This document shows, piece by piece, positions 1 to 8,353 of a stretch of DNA of 64,000 nucleotides. The DNA is from Bacteroidales bacterium (GTDB lineage Bacteria > Bacteroidota > Bacteroidia > Bacteroidales > P3), in assembly GCA_017480225.1 (NCBI GenBank), contig JAFVBB010000018.1, positions 62,001 through 126,000 on the forward strand, written 5' to 3'. The notes beneath the pieces are model-generated. The model ran no database searches. It had not been told where the DNA came from and saw only the letters and a list, made by a program, of their open reading frames with translations. Made by a program: the position numbers and the translations under genes. Numbering within the stretch: the stretch's first letter is position 1; each line of letters starts with the position of its first letter.

Positions 1-28
1 GTGGTTTTGCGCGCCGTGTGGAAAGCGT

Positions 29-62
29 GACGGGCCGCCAGCTGGGTTGCTGGCGGCCCGTC
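29..62. terminator. GC-rich hairpin downstream of adk
   Basis: A perfect 13-bp stem (29-41 with 50-62) encloses an 8-nt loop, 26 bp beyond the adk stop codon on the minus strand. There is no clear T-run on either side, so it is either a Rho-independent terminator of the weak-tail kind or a 3'-end stabilising hairpin. It could also serve a plus-strand gene entering from the left edge. Confidence 0.6.
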
Positions 63-87
63 GGGGCAAAGGGGGTGTCGGCAGGCG

Positions 88-645
88 TCAGCCGATGGCC
101 TGGCGTATGCGGGCGGCAATCTCCTCCACGGTGCCGAGGCCGTCAATCAGCCTCTGCTTGCCCTGGGCTGCGTAGTACTCGGCCACGGGCAGTGTTTTGG
201 CGCGGTATTCGGCCAGCCTGTTGGCGATGGTGGCCTCGTTGTCGTCGGCGCGGCCCTGTATGGTGGCGCGCTCAAGCAGGCGGCGCATGAGTTCCTCTTC
301 GGGCACTTCGAGCTGCACCATGCATGAGAGGGCGCGCCCATGGGCGGCCAGCAGGCGGTCGAGGGTCTCGGCCTGCGCCACGGTGCGCGGGAAGCCGTCG
401 AAGAGCATTCCCTGGGTGTCGGCGGCGATGGCTTTGTCCATCATCTCCACCACAATGTCGTCGCTCACCAGCTGGCCGGCGTCCATGATGCCCTTGATGC
501 GGCGACCCAGCTCGGTGCCGTCGGCTATCTCCTTGCGCAGCAGGTCGCCGGTGGAGACGTGGTTGAGGCCGTAGTGCTCTACGATGAAGTCGCTTTGGGT
601 GCCTTTGCCTGCACCGGGGGCTCCGAAGATTACGATGTCTTTCAT
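88..645 (-). CDS. adk: Adenylate kinase
   Basis: Converts AMP plus ATP to two ADP in the cytosol. The 185-residue protein opens with a P-loop (GAPGAGKGT, about residues 7-15), followed by the AMP-binding segment STGDLLR, the FDGFPRT motif and a short LID region around RATIQGRADDNEA. It is therefore the short form without a zinc finger, of the size usual in Bacteroidota. The open frame runs further upstream, but the family N-terminus MKDIVIFGAPG fixes the start at 645. That ATG overlaps the TGA of the upstream FKBP gene by 4 bp, which suggests translational coupling. It is the last gene of a four-gene minus-strand run. Confidence 0.97.
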   Translation of the reverse strand: MKDIVIFGAPGAGKGTQSDFIVEHYGLNHVSTGDLLRKEIADGTELGRRIKGIMDAGQLVSDDIVVEMMDKAIAADTQGMLFDGFPRTVAQAETLDRLLAAHGRALSCMVQLEVPEEELMRRLLERATIQGRADDNEATIANRLAEYRAKTLPVAEYYAAQGKQRLIDGLGTVEEIAARIRQAIG

Positions 646-1547
646 TTCACGCTTTGTATGTTGATGTTGAACACGAGGGGCGAGTAGGGGGGTATGGGGC
701 CGCCGGGGGTGCCTTGCGGGCCGTAGCCAAGGGCCGAGGGGATGATGAGCATGACCTCGCTGCCTTCGTTCTGTCCCATCACGCCACGCTCCCAGCCGGG
801 AATGAGGCTCATATTGCCCACGATGTAGGTGAGGGGGTCGTGCCACTGCAGGCCAGCGGCGGCGCAGTCGGCTTCGTTGCTTGAGTCGAACACGGTGCCG
901 TCGAGCAGGCGGCCGGTGTAGCTGAGGGTGACGGTGCGTCCGACAGCCACCTGCGGGCCGTTGCCTTTCTTGCGCACCACAATGTAGAGGCCGTCGGCGT
1001 CGGGCTTGGCGGTGATGCCGTTTTCGGCCACATACTTGGCAATGAGGTCGGGCTCTTGCTCGCGTGCCTGCTGCATCTGCTGGTCGAAGTTGGCCTGCTC
1101 CTGGGCAAACTCGTCGCGCGAGAGGATGTCCTCAAGGTTGATTTCATAGTAGAACTTCATGCCCTGGCCTTTGCGGTACTGGTCGGGCATCTGGTTGGGC
1201 TGCAGGAACTTGGCCATGCTGTCGGCCTCGATGGCGAAGACAGCGCGGTCGCCTTTGTGCATCATGAGCAGGCCCTCGTGGAGCACGCCGGAGTAGGTGG
1301 GGATGGCGGGCATGAGGCGCTCGGTGTGTCCCACGTTGGTGCGCAGCACGGTGCTGTCGATGCGGATGGTCATCTGCCCTATCAGCACGTCGCCTTCCCG
1401 CACCGGCAATGAGTCGGTGCATTGTTGGTCAAAACGGTAGTAGAGTCCGTTTTCGGTTTGCTTGTAACCTTTCATGCCGCTGCCGCAGGCGGCCAGCATT
1501 GCCGTGGCGGCTATGGCCATGGCGGCGGTAATCAGTTTGTTGTTCAT
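642..1547 (-). CDS. FKBP-type peptidyl-prolyl isomerase lipoprotein
   Basis: A 301-residue exported protein. A signal peptide ends in the lipobox LAAC (Cys about residue 21), so it should be lipid-anchored in the envelope. The C-terminal ~110 residues form an FKBP domain: VTLSYTGRLLDGTVFDSS, LIPGWERGVMGQNEGSEVMLIIPSALGYG, and a final PLVFNINIQ strand. The N-terminal ~170 residues are a second, more diverged region (GQMTIRIDSTVL, GLLMMHKGDRAVFAIEADSM) that looks like a degenerate FKBP fold, as in other Bacteroidota paired FKBP lipoproteins. Likely role is folding of envelope proteins. It sits 24 bp behind another FKBP lipoprotein and overlaps adk by 4 bp. Confidence 0.88.
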   Translation of the reverse strand: MNNKLITAAMAIAATAMLAACGSGMKGYKQTENGLYYRFDQQCTDSLPVREGDVLIGQMTIRIDSTVLRTNVGHTERLMPAIPTYSGVLHEGLLMMHKGDRAVFAIEADSMAKFLQPNQMPDQYRKGQGMKFYYEINLEDILSRDEFAQEQANFDQQMQQAREQEPDLIAKYVAENGITAKPDADGLYIVVRKKGNGPQVAVGRTVTLSYTGRLLDGTVFDSSNEADCAAAGLQWHDPLTYIVGNMSLIPGWERGVMGQNEGSEVMLIIPSALGYGPQGTPGGPIPPYSPLVFNINIQSVK

Positions 1548-1571
1548 TTGTTGTTATTGTTGTGTTTGATT

Positions 1572-2096
1572 TTACTGTCGGTTGAGTATCGGGCCTACCT
1601 CCACCTTGCACACCAGCACCACGCGCTGCCCGATGGACTGGCCGTCGCCCACGACGCCGTAGGCCTGTTCTGACGGCATCAGCACTGTGGCTTTAGCTCC
1701 TTGCCGCAGGGTGAGCAGCGCGGCGTCGAGTCCGCGCGTGGGTTTCAGCCGTCCGGCCACCACGGTGTCGTCAATGTGGCTGTAGATGACGCGTCCGGCG
1801 AGATCTTCGACGCTGTAGGCAATGGCCACGGTGTCGTCGGGCTGCACTTGGTGCCCACTGCCACTGGTGGTGACCATCACGCGTGCGCCTCCGCCAAGCC
1901 GTGTGGCGTTCCAGTGGCGTCGTTCGAGATAGGAATCGATCTGCAGTTCTTCGGTCTGTGCCATGATGCGGTTTGCGCTGATCATACGCTCGGCCAGCGA
2001 GTCGCGTTTGGGCGCGGCGATGTCGATGTCGGGCACCGGCCTGCAAGCCGCAGCCAGCACCGCCATCGCCGCCGCTATGAACCACATTCTACGCAT
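1572..2096 (-). CDS. FKBP-type isomerase lipoprotein, GldI-like
   Basis: A 174-residue protein with a signal peptide and lipobox (LAAAC, Cys about 18). The rest is one FKBP-like domain: DTVAIAYSVEDLAGRVIYSH, a region ending LKPTRGLDAALLTLRQGAKATVLMPSEQAYG, then QRVVLVCKVEV. Single-domain FKBP lipoproteins of this size include GldI of gliding flavobacteria. The resemblance is in layout only, and no gliding operon is next to it. Several active-site aromatics expected of a catalytic FKBP are not evident, so it may be a binding protein rather than an efficient isomerase. It overlaps the upstream nrnA-like gene by 8 bp. Confidence 0.75.
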   Translation of the reverse strand: MRRMWFIAAAMAVLAAACRPVPDIDIAAPKRDSLAERMISANRIMAQTEELQIDSYLERRHWNATRLGGGARVMVTTSGSGHQVQPDDTVAIAYSVEDLAGRVIYSHIDDTVVAGRLKPTRGLDAALLTLRQGAKATVLMPSEQAYGVVGDGQSIGQRVVLVCKVEVGPILNRQ

Positions 2097-3132
2097 CGAT
2101 GCCCAGCTTTTCTTTCACGGCCTGCACCGTTTCGGCCATAGTCAGTGTGCTTGTGGCGCCTGCGGCGCGTTTGTGACCGCCGCCTCCGAACAACTCGGCG
2201 GCCATGCGGTTCACGTCGAAGCGTTCCTTTGAGCGGAGCGACAGGCGCACGCGGCCATCCTCTTCACGCACCAGCACAGCGCAGTCGACGCTGCGCAGCC
2301 GCATCACCTCGTTGACAAGCCCCGTAAGCTCGTGGCTCTGCACACCATGGCGGCGCATGTCGTCGGCGGTGAGTGTCATCAGTGCCACTCCCTTGCCCTC
2401 GTCGACAATGAGCCGCTCGCTCATGGCGAAGCCGAAGAAGCGCAGCCGTGCTGCAGTGAAGGTGTTTCTGATCTGTCGGTTGATGCGCATGGGGTCAATG
2501 CCATAGCCCAGCAGATTGGCCGCGGCCAGATAGACAGATGAGCGGTCGTTGCTGTAGCTGAATGTGCCAGTGTCGGTGCAGATGCCGGTGTAGAGGCTGG
2601 TGGCTGTGTCGCGGTCGAGCGCGTCGCGGCCGTAGAGGGCTGTTGCCAGCCAGTAGACAAGTTCGCAGGTGCTCGAAGCCCGCGGTTCGCTCACCATAAG
2701 GTTGAATGAGGAAGTTTCCGGCTCCTCGTGGTGGTCGACAAGAACTTTGGAGGCTGTAGAGCCGTGCAGCCATTGCTCAAGGCAGCCGGTGCGTGAAAAT
2801 CCGCAGATGTCAAGTCCAACAATGAGGTCGGCCTCACCGATTGCCGTGCGGCAGCGGTCGCCGTCGGCATTGCCGCACAGTACGTAGGAAGCGCGTGGCA
2901 GCCAGGAGAGGTCGTCGGGTACACCATCGGGCAGCATGGCGGTTACTTTGCAGCCTGTCTTTCCGAGAATGCCCAGCATGGCGGTGACCGACCCCACGGC
3001 ATCGCCGTCAGCGTTGGTGTGCGCCACCAACACCGCCTTGTGCGAGGCGGCTATTGTGTCGCGCAGGGCCGCAACAGGCCATCCGCTGTCGAAACACACC
3101 GTAGTGTGCTGCTCTATCTTCATGAAAGACAA
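2089..3132 (-). CDS. DHH-family phosphoesterase (NrnA-like oligoribonuclease/pAp phosphatase)
   Basis: Family members degrade very short RNAs and/or 3'-phosphoadenosine-5'-phosphate using two metal ions. The 347-residue protein carries the DHH domain motifs HTNADGDAVGS (H38, D42, D44), GLDICG (about 106-110) and VDHHEEP (D132-H133-H134), then a DHHA1 domain ending in FGGGGHKRAAGA (about 314-325). All expected metal ligands are present. The start may be Met1 or Met4; Met4 would also fit. It is first in the nrnA-FKBP-FKBP-adk run, and a TATCTTTG box lies 37-44 bp upstream of the start. Confidence 0.9.
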   Translation of the reverse strand: MSFMKIEQHTTVCFDSGWPVAALRDTIAASHKAVLVAHTNADGDAVGSVTAMLGILGKTGCKVTAMLPDGVPDDLSWLPRASYVLCGNADGDRCRTAIGEADLIVGLDICGFSRTGCLEQWLHGSTASKVLVDHHEEPETSSFNLMVSEPRASSTCELVYWLATALYGRDALDRDTATSLYTGICTDTGTFSYSNDRSSVYLAAANLLGYGIDPMRINRQIRNTFTAARLRFFGFAMSERLIVDEGKGVALMTLTADDMRRHGVQSHELTGLVNEVMRLRSVDCAVLVREEDGRVRLSLRSKERFDVNRMAAELFGGGGHKRAAGATSTLTMAETVQAVKEKLGIDA

Positions 3133-3168
3133 TGTTTTGTTGTTGCTTGCACTCTTCTTTCAAGGATG

Positions 3169-3176
3169 CAAAGATA
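3169..3176 (-). promoter_or_regulatory. -7 box upstream of the nrnA-like gene
   Basis: TATCTTTG on the minus strand matches the Bacteroidota -7 consensus TAnnTTTG and lies in the divergent gap between the nrnA-like gene and ffh. No good TTTG is seen 19-21 bp upstream, so only half of the promoter is supported. Confidence 0.45.
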
Positions 3177-3316
3177 CGACATTTTTTCGCTATTGTCCCC
3201 TGTTTTTGCAAAATCTTTTCAACCGTTGTGCAATAAAAGCGCGGAGCGGTGCGTTAGAAGGGTGATTTTTGTGGAACGGATGCCAGCCACCGCTTCCCCA
3301 GACCAAAAAGATAGAT

Positions 3317-4642
3317 ATGTTTGAGAACCTTAGTGCCAAAATAGAGAAAGCGTTGCACACCCTGCGTGGAAAGGGCAGCATCACTGACATAAACGTGGCG
3401 GAAACCGTCAAGGAGGTGCGCAAGGCGCTGCTTGACGCCGATGTGAGTTATCCCATTGCGAAAGAGTTTACCGACAAGGTGAAGGCCGAGGCCATGGGTC
3501 GCAACGTGATAAGCAGCCTTGAGCCTGGCCAGTTGATGGTGAAGATAGTGCACGAGAAGCTGACCGAGCTTATGGGGTCGGAGGCTGTTGACATCAACGT
3601 CAAGGGGCAGCCGGCAGTGGTGCTTATTGCAGGCCTTCAAGGCTCAGGTAAGACCACATTCAGCGCGAAATTGGCCAACATGCTGCGCACGAAGCGTGGC
3701 AAGAATGTGCTGCTTGTGGCTGGCGACGTGTACCGTCCGGCGGCAATCAGCCAGTTGCAGACGCTGGGTGAGCAGATAGGAGTGCCTGTCTACACGGAAG
3801 AGGGCAACACCAATCCGGTGCTGATTGCTCAGAACGCCATACGTGAGGCAAAGGCCAAAGGAGTGGGGGTGGTGATTGTCGATACGGCTGGCCGTCTGGC
3901 TGTTGACGAGCAGATGATGGACGAGATTGCCGCTTTGAAGCGTGAGCTTCAGCCTCAGGAAACACTCTTTGTGGTCGACTCGATGACAGGCCAGGATGCC
4001 GTCAACACCGCCAAGGCGTTCAACGACCGCATTGATTTTGACGGAGTGGTGCTTACCAAGCTGGACGGCGACACCCGCGGCGGCGCGGCGCTCACAATAC
4101 GCTACACTGTACAGAAACCCATCAAGTTTGTGGGTGTCGGTGAGAAGATGGATGCGCTCGACGTGTTCCATCCCGACCGTATGGCCAACCGCATTCTTGG
4201 AATGGGCGACGTGGTGAGCCTTGTGGAAAGGGCACAGGAACAATACGACGAAGAGGAGGCGCGCCGCATTCAGAAAAAGCTGGTGCACGACGAGTATAAC
4301 TTCGAGGACTTCCTGTCGCAGCTGGCACAGATAAAGAAAATGGGGTCGATGAAAGACCTCATGGGAATGATTCCGGGCATGGACAAGTTGACGCGCAATG
4401 TGGAGATCTCCGACGATGCATTTGTGCCAATAGAGGCCATGATTGGGTCGATGACTCCATACGAGCGCCAGCATCCGCAGTGCCTGAACGGAAGCCGCAA
4501 GCAACGCATAGCGGCAGGCAGTGGCCGCTCAATACAGGAGCTCAACCGTTTCTTGAAGCAGTTTGACGACACACGAAAAGTGATGAAGATGGTTAGCAAG
4601 GGACGCGGCAAGTCTCCTGTGAAGGCAAAGAAGAGAAAATAA
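3317..4642 (+). CDS. ffh: Signal recognition particle GTPase Ffh
   Basis: Binds 4.5S RNA and signal sequences and delivers ribosomes to FtsY at the membrane. In the 441-residue protein the N domain occupies about 1-90. The G domain shows GLQGSGKTT (K112), DTAGR, TKLDGDTRGG and the GVGEKMDALD segment. The Met-rich M domain (about 295-430) ends in a Lys/Arg-rich tail. An upstream in-frame start at 3269 is open, but the family N-terminus MFENLSAKIEKAL selects 3317. It is the first gene of a plus-strand pair, 24 bp before folD, and diverges from the nrnA-like operon. Confidence 0.97.
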   Translation: MFENLSAKIEKALHTLRGKGSITDINVAETVKEVRKALLDADVSYPIAKEFTDKVKAEAMGRNVISSLEPGQLMVKIVHEKLTELMGSEAVDINVKGQPAVVLIAGLQGSGKTTFSAKLANMLRTKRGKNVLLVAGDVYRPAAISQLQTLGEQIGVPVYTEEGNTNPVLIAQNAIREAKAKGVGVVIVDTAGRLAVDEQMMDEIAALKRELQPQETLFVVDSMTGQDAVNTAKAFNDRIDFDGVVLTKLDGDTRGGAALTIRYTVQKPIKFVGVGEKMDALDVFHPDRMANRILGMGDVVSLVERAQEQYDEEEARRIQKKLVHDEYNFEDFLSQLAQIKKMGSMKDLMGMIPGMDKLTRNVEISDDAFVPIEAMIGSMTPYERQHPQCLNGSRKQRIAAGSGRSIQELNRFLKQFDDTRKVMKMVSKGRGKSPVKAKKRK

Positions 4643-4666
4643 ATCCCCATCTATATTAAGACACAG

Positions 4667-5551
4667 ATGACGACACAGTTACTTGACGGCAAGGCTTTGG
4701 CCCTGCAGATTAAAGATGAGATAGCCGGTGAGGTGCGCCGTTTGACGGCTGAAGGCCATCGCGCCCCGCATCTGGCAGCAGTTATTGTCGGCAGCGACGG
4801 CGCAAGCATGACCTATGTGGCGAACAAGGAAAAGTCGAGCCATGAAGTGGGATTCACGTCGAGCGTATACCGAATGGGCGAGGGCACAAGTGAGAAACAG
4901 TTGCTTGAAACCATCGAATTCCTGAACAACGACCCTGATATTGATGGCTTCATTGTTCAGCTTCCGTTGCCGAAGCACATTGACGAGCAGAAGATAATCA
5001 ATGCCATATCTCCAGAGAAGGATGTTGACGGCTTCACTCCGGTCAATATTGGGCGCATGGTGCTTGGTGAGGATTGCTTCGTGCCGGCCACACCAATGGG
5101 TATATGCACATTGCTTCGCCGTTATGGTATTGAGACTGCAGGCAAGCACTGTGTCGTCATTGGCCGTTCTAATATTGTCGGCACGCCGGTTGCCAACCTT
5201 CTCTCAAGAAAGGGTTTTGACTGTACGGTCACCATTTGCCACAGCCGCACACACAATTTGGCAGAGCTTACACGTCAGGCTGACATCTTGGTGGTTGCCA
5301 TAGGCAGACCCGAGTTCGTGACAGCCGACATGGTCAAGCCTGGCGCTGTGCTTGTCGATGTGGGCATACACCGAGTGGAGGACAGCACCAAGAAGAACGG
5401 CTACAGGGTTATCGGCGACGTTAAGCACTCGGAGGTCGACCCCATGTGTTCGTGGGTAACGCCAGTGCCGGGCGGTGTGGGGCCGCTGACAATAGTGTCG
5501 TTGCTTGAAAACACGCTCAAAGCCTACAGGCGCTCAATGAGCAAACGATAA
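4667..5551 (+). CDS. folD: Bifunctional methylene-THF dehydrogenase/methenyl-THF cyclohydrolase FolD
   Basis: Interconverts 5,10-methylene-, 5,10-methenyl- and 10-formyl-tetrahydrofolate with NADP. The 294 residues match the family length. Tyr50, Lys54 and Lys56 in the segment TYVANKEK are the catalytic/folate site. GFIVQLPLP (about 94-102), DVDGFTPVN and PATPMGI follow, then the nucleotide-binding VVIGRSNIVGTPVANLL and the closing TPVPGGVGPLT. The gene is followed at once by a strong terminator. Its product feeds one-carbon units that gcvP, also in this window, generates from glycine. Confidence 0.97.
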   Translation: MTTQLLDGKALALQIKDEIAGEVRRLTAEGHRAPHLAAVIVGSDGASMTYVANKEKSSHEVGFTSSVYRMGEGTSEKQLLETIEFLNNDPDIDGFIVQLPLPKHIDEQKIINAISPEKDVDGFTPVNIGRMVLGEDCFVPATPMGICTLLRRYGIETAGKHCVVIGRSNIVGTPVANLLSRKGFDCTVTICHSRTHNLAELTRQADILVVAIGRPEFVTADMVKPGAVLVDVGIHRVEDSTKKNGYRVIGDVKHSEVDPMCSWVTPVPGGVGPLTIVSLLENTLKAYRRSMSKR

Positions 5552-5555
5552 AGAG

Positions 5556-5589
5556 GAAGCCCCGCCAGCGGTAATGATGGCGGGGCTTC
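5556..5589. terminator. Bidirectional terminator between folD and the 5.6-kb lipoprotein gene
   Basis: A perfect 12-bp stem (GAAGCCCCGCCA paired with its complement, 5556-5567 with 5578-5589) with a 10-nt loop is followed by TTCTTT on the plus strand. It lies 5 bp after the folD stop and 17 bp from the stop of the converging gene, so it can end both transcripts. Confidence 0.85.
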
Positions 5590-5605
5590 TTCTTTGGGTG
5601 ACGAG

Positions 5606-6073
5606 TCAGTCTATCTCGTACATCACCGGCACAGTAGCCACGGCACGGAATACGAGGGGTGCTGTGTACTCGGTGCCTTCAGGCATGTTGCCGTCAAGGT
5701 CTTGGCGGATAAAGGTAATCTCGCCCGGACGGATGTCGAAGCTGATGTCTTGCGGCACGACGAGGTGGCTCCCATCGTTGAGTGTGTAGTCAACGGGGTA
5801 GATGTAGGGCAGGGGCTTTTGGTATGTGCCGTCGTAGACATAGGCCACCACGGTGCCGTAGTTCACTACCTGCTCTGTGAGGAAGTCCCATCGCAGGGTC
5901 ACGTAGTGATAGTTGACGTTGGGGTCGTTGGTAGTCCACTCGTTCCAGTGAATCTCTTTTTGCATCGTCCTGGTGACGACGCTTTGCACTTGCTGCGGTT
6001 CGCTGCATGACGTGGCAAAACAGCTTGCCAAAGCCGCTCCAATCAATGCCACCGCTAATCTTAACTTTTTCAT
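5606..6073 (-). CDS. Hypothetical envelope (lipo)protein
   Basis: A 155-residue protein not recognised at family level. The N-terminus is an export signal with a possible lipobox (LASC, Cys18; a second Cys at 23). The mature part is rich in alternating hydrophobic and polar residues (VTLRWDFLTEQVVNYGTVVAYVY, split here only by reading; VPVMYEI at the end), suggesting a beta-sandwich. Bacteroidales genomes hold many small secreted proteins of this look without known function. It is monocistronic, converges on folD, and has a TATCTTTG box about 66 bp upstream. Confidence 0.7.
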   Translation of the reverse strand: MKKLRLAVALIGAALASCFATSCSEPQQVQSVVTRTMQKEIHWNEWTTNDPNVNYHYVTLRWDFLTEQVVNYGTVVAYVYDGTYQKPLPYIYPVDYTLNDGSHLVVPQDISFDIRPGEITFIRQDLDGNMPEGTEYTAPLVFRAVATVPVMYEID

Positions 6074-6138
6074 AAAGTATTGTGTTTTAGTTGTTATTCG
6101 TCTATTGGCAACGCATTGCGCTCATTCTTTTACTGTTG

Positions 6139-6146
6139 CAAAGATA
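6139..6146 (-). promoter_or_regulatory. -7 box upstream of the 5.6-kb lipoprotein gene
   Basis: TATCTTTG on the minus strand fits TAnnTTTG and would give a leader of about 60 nt. The -33 element is not clear. Confidence 0.4.
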
Positions 6147-6286
6147 CGCATTCTTCGACAATAAAATTCGGCAGAGGCAAATATTTTTCCGAAAAAAAGT
6201 GTATCATGACGTAACAAATGAACTCTTTTTGCGTTATCAAGGCGTTATTTGACAAGACAAAAGGAAATAAGGAACAAGGAAAGCGT

Positions 6287-7147
6287 ATGAGACAACTGAA
6301 GATTACCCATTCGATAACCAACCGTGACATCAAGTCGCTCGACAAGTACCTGCAGGACATTTGTAGCGAGGAGCTTCTGACGCCGGAGCAGGAGGTGATG
6401 CTGGCACAGCGAATCAAGCAGGGCGACGAGGCCGCGCTGGAGCGTCTGACCAAGGCCAATCTGCGCTTTGTGGTCAGCGTGGCCAAGCAGTACCAAAACC
6501 AAGGATTGAGCCTGCCCGACCTTATCAACGAGGGCAATGTGGGGCTCATCAAGGCTGCCAAACGCTTCGACGAGACGCGTGGGTTCAAGTTCATCAGCTA
6601 TGCCGTCTGGTGGATCCGCCAAAGCATACTGCAGGCCATTGCGGAGAACAGCCGAATAGTGCGCCTGCCGGCCAACCAGCTCGGCGCATTGAACAAACTG
6701 AAGAAAGAGATTGGCAAACTGGAGCAGCAGCTTGAGCGTCCGCCTTCAGAGGAGGAACTTGCCGAGTTGCTCGACCTTCCGGAGGACAAAGTCAAGGCCA
6801 TCCTTGGAATAAGCGGGCGCCATGTCTCTATCGACGCCCCGTTGGCAAGCGACGAGGATGTCAACTTTGTCGACGTGCTTCCAAATGAGGACACCCCCCC
6901 GACCGACAGCAAACTGATGCAGGAAAGCCTCTCGCAGGAGATTGAGCGTTGCCTTTCCACACTGACCGAGTATGAGCGTGAGGTAATAAAGATGTATTTC
7001 GGCATAGGTATGCCACACCCATTGAGCCTCGACGAGATTGCCATGAAGTTCAACCTCACCCGTGAGAGAGTGAGGCAGATTAAGGAAAAGGGCATCAAGC
7101 GCCTCAAGACCAGCAGCAAAAGCAAGCACCTTAAGCAGTACTTGTAG
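6287..7147 (+). CDS. rpoD: Primary sigma factor (RpoD/SigA), Bacteroidota type
   Basis: Housekeeping sigma-70 subunit of RNA polymerase, 286 residues. It lacks region 1.1 and the long non-conserved region, as is usual in Bacteroidota. Region 1.2 is SLDKYLQDI. Region 2 contains [37 protein letters not shown] and [19 protein letters not shown]. Region 4 ends with [18 protein letters not shown]. Met at 6287 is chosen over an upstream in-frame ATG (6218) because [14 protein letters not shown] is the family start. This sigma factor is the one expected to read the TTTG/TAnnTTTG promoters noted here. A strong terminator follows. Confidence 0.96.
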   Translation: MRQLKITHSITNRDIKSLDKYLQDICSEELLTPEQEVMLAQRIKQGDEAALERLTKANLRFVVSVAKQYQNQGLSLPDLINEGNVGLIKAAKRFDETRGFKFISYAVWWIRQSILQAIAENSRIVRLPANQLGALNKLKKEIGKLEQQLERPPSEEELAELLDLPEDKVKAILGISGRHVSIDAPLASDEDVNFVDVLPNEDTPPTDSKLMQESLSQEIERCLSTLTEYEREVIKMYFGIGMPHPLSLDEIAMKFNLTRERVRQIKEKGIKRLKTSSKSKHLKQYL

Positions 7148-7169
7148 TATCTGCCACATGCACTAAAAA

Positions 7170-7210
7170 GAAGACACACGGGCTGTCGCGGCTCGTGTGT
7201 CTTCTTTTTT
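7170..7210. terminator. Bidirectional terminator between rpoD and yebC
   Basis: A 14-bp stem with one G-U pair (7170-7183 with 7191-7204) carries TTTTTT on the plus side (7205-7210) and TTTTT after it on the minus side. It lies between the converging rpoD and yebC stops. Confidence 0.92.
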
Positions 7211-7224
7211 CGTATTATCTGCGC

Positions 7225-7935
7225 TCACGCCATGTTGTGGAACACGTTCACCACATCGTCGTCGTTCTCAAGGCGCTCAAGCAGGCCGTTGACATCCTCC
7301 TGCTCCTCGGGCGAAAGCTCGCGCAGAGTCAACGGAATGCGCTCAAACTTGAAACTCTTTATCTCCAGCCCCTTCTCCTCCAGGAACTTTGAAATGTTGC
7401 CGTAGTTCTTGAAGTCGGCGGAAATAACAATCTCGTCCTCGTCGCGGAACACCTCGTCTATGTCGCAGTCGATAAGCTCCAGCTCCAGCTCGTCCATGTC
7501 AATGCCATCCTGCCACGCCACAGTGAATGTGCATTTGCGCTCGAAGAGGAAGTCGTTCATGCCCATCGTGCCAAGCTCGCCTTTCCCGCGGACGAAGGCA
7601 GCCCTCAGGTTGGCCACGGTGCGGGTCGGGTTGTCGGTGGCGGTCTCCACCACCACGGCCACGCCGTGTGGGCCTTTGCCGTCGTAGACGACCTCCTTGT
7701 AGTCCGACGTATCCTTAGACGTGGCGCGCTTTATTGCGCGCTCCACGTTCTCTTTGGGCATACTCTCGTTCTTCGCCGTCTGCATCAGCAGGCGCAGGCG
7801 CAGGTTTGCTGCCGGGTCGGGGCCGCCTGCCTTCACGGCAATCTCTATCTCCTTCCCGATGCGTGTGAATGTGCGGGCCATGTTGCCCCAGCGCTTCAGC
7901 TTGCGAGCCTTGCGGTATTCAAATGCTCTTCCCAT
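7225..7935 (-). CDS. yebC: YebC/PmpR family protein
   Basis: Family members are cytosolic proteins reported either as DNA-binding regulators or as translation factors that help ribosomes through difficult motifs. The 236 residues follow the family plan: RAFEYRKARKLKRWGNMARTF at the N-terminus, then IEIAVKAGGPDP, MPKENVERAIKRA, and the VYDGKGPHGVAVVVE loop. An acidic C-terminal domain follows. The usual MAGHSKWANI opening is replaced by MGRAFEYRKARKLKRWG, a variant typical of Bacteroidota. The gene appears monocistronic. Confidence 0.93.
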   Translation of the reverse strand: MGRAFEYRKARKLKRWGNMARTFTRIGKEIEIAVKAGGPDPAANLRLRLLMQTAKNESMPKENVERAIKRATSKDTSDYKEVVYDGKGPHGVAVVVETATDNPTRTVANLRAAFVRGKGELGTMGMNDFLFERKCTFTVAWQDGIDMDELELELIDCDIDEVFRDEDEIVISADFKNYGNISKFLEEKGLEIKSFKFERIPLTLRELSPEEQEDVNGLLERLENDDDVVNVFHNMA

Positions 7936-8353
7936 CTTATTTGTGTTTATTGATTTCCGATTTGTTTGCAGAGCCTCAACGCGGCAAGTTCAGGTTTATT
8001 GTGCCGCAAGGCGACAAAATCTGCCAGCAGACCCACCCATCAGGCACAGCCCTGCGTGGCAAAGCGCCACTTTGTTAATTTATAGATACTTGCAATAAAC
8101 GGTCATTGTATTTGACTGAAAACCAGTCCGAATGAGCATTAAGGCAATGTCAACACCGTCTGTTCTTCGATTGTTCTCCGATTGTTCTTCGATTGTTCTT
8201 CGATTTAGCATCGGAGAACAATCGAAGAACAATCGGAGAACAATCGAAAAACAGGCGGCCTTTTACCGAAGTAGTTGCATTTTGATGTTGAATCTACGAC
8301 GCACTTTTTTCTTACACGGCGCAATAATTAGGCAGTGAAGGCGTTTATTCGCT
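7936..8353. other. 418-bp divergent intergenic region with one family A palindrome
   Basis: This gap separates yebC (leftward) from the thioredoxin-fold gene (rightward). Its right half holds the 93-bp palindrome described separately. The left half is ordinary non-coding sequence. I see no complete TTTG/TAnnTTTG promoter for either gene and no RNA gene. Confidence 0.7.
8161..8253. repeat. Family A palindrome, copy 1 (4+4 units of 11 bp)
   Basis: Four tandem copies of an 11-mer (consensus TGTTCTTCGAT; the second reads TGTTCTCCGAT) are followed by the 5-nt loop TTAGC and four copies of the complementary 11-mer. Total length is 93 bp. Arms pair over 44 bp with a G-U pair in the innermost unit and a mismatch in the outermost. 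The left flank is TCAACACCGTC, shared with the other two copies at 13641-13733 and 60789-60881. Confidence 0.95.

Noticed and set aside
1-30. Possible 3' end of a plus-strand gene (reads VVLRAVWKA then TGA)
   Set aside because: Only nine codons are visible and nothing in them is recognisable. The hairpin that follows fits but is equally explained by adk.
8161-8253. CRISPR array
   Set aside because: Units are directly abutting with no spacers, and the second half is the reverse complement of the first. No cas genes are present.
8132-8338. Short open frame across family A copy 1, with related frames in copy 3
   Set aside because: The peptide similarity between copies (DCSSIVLRF and the like) follows from the repeated 11-mers themselves; the frames differ at both ends.
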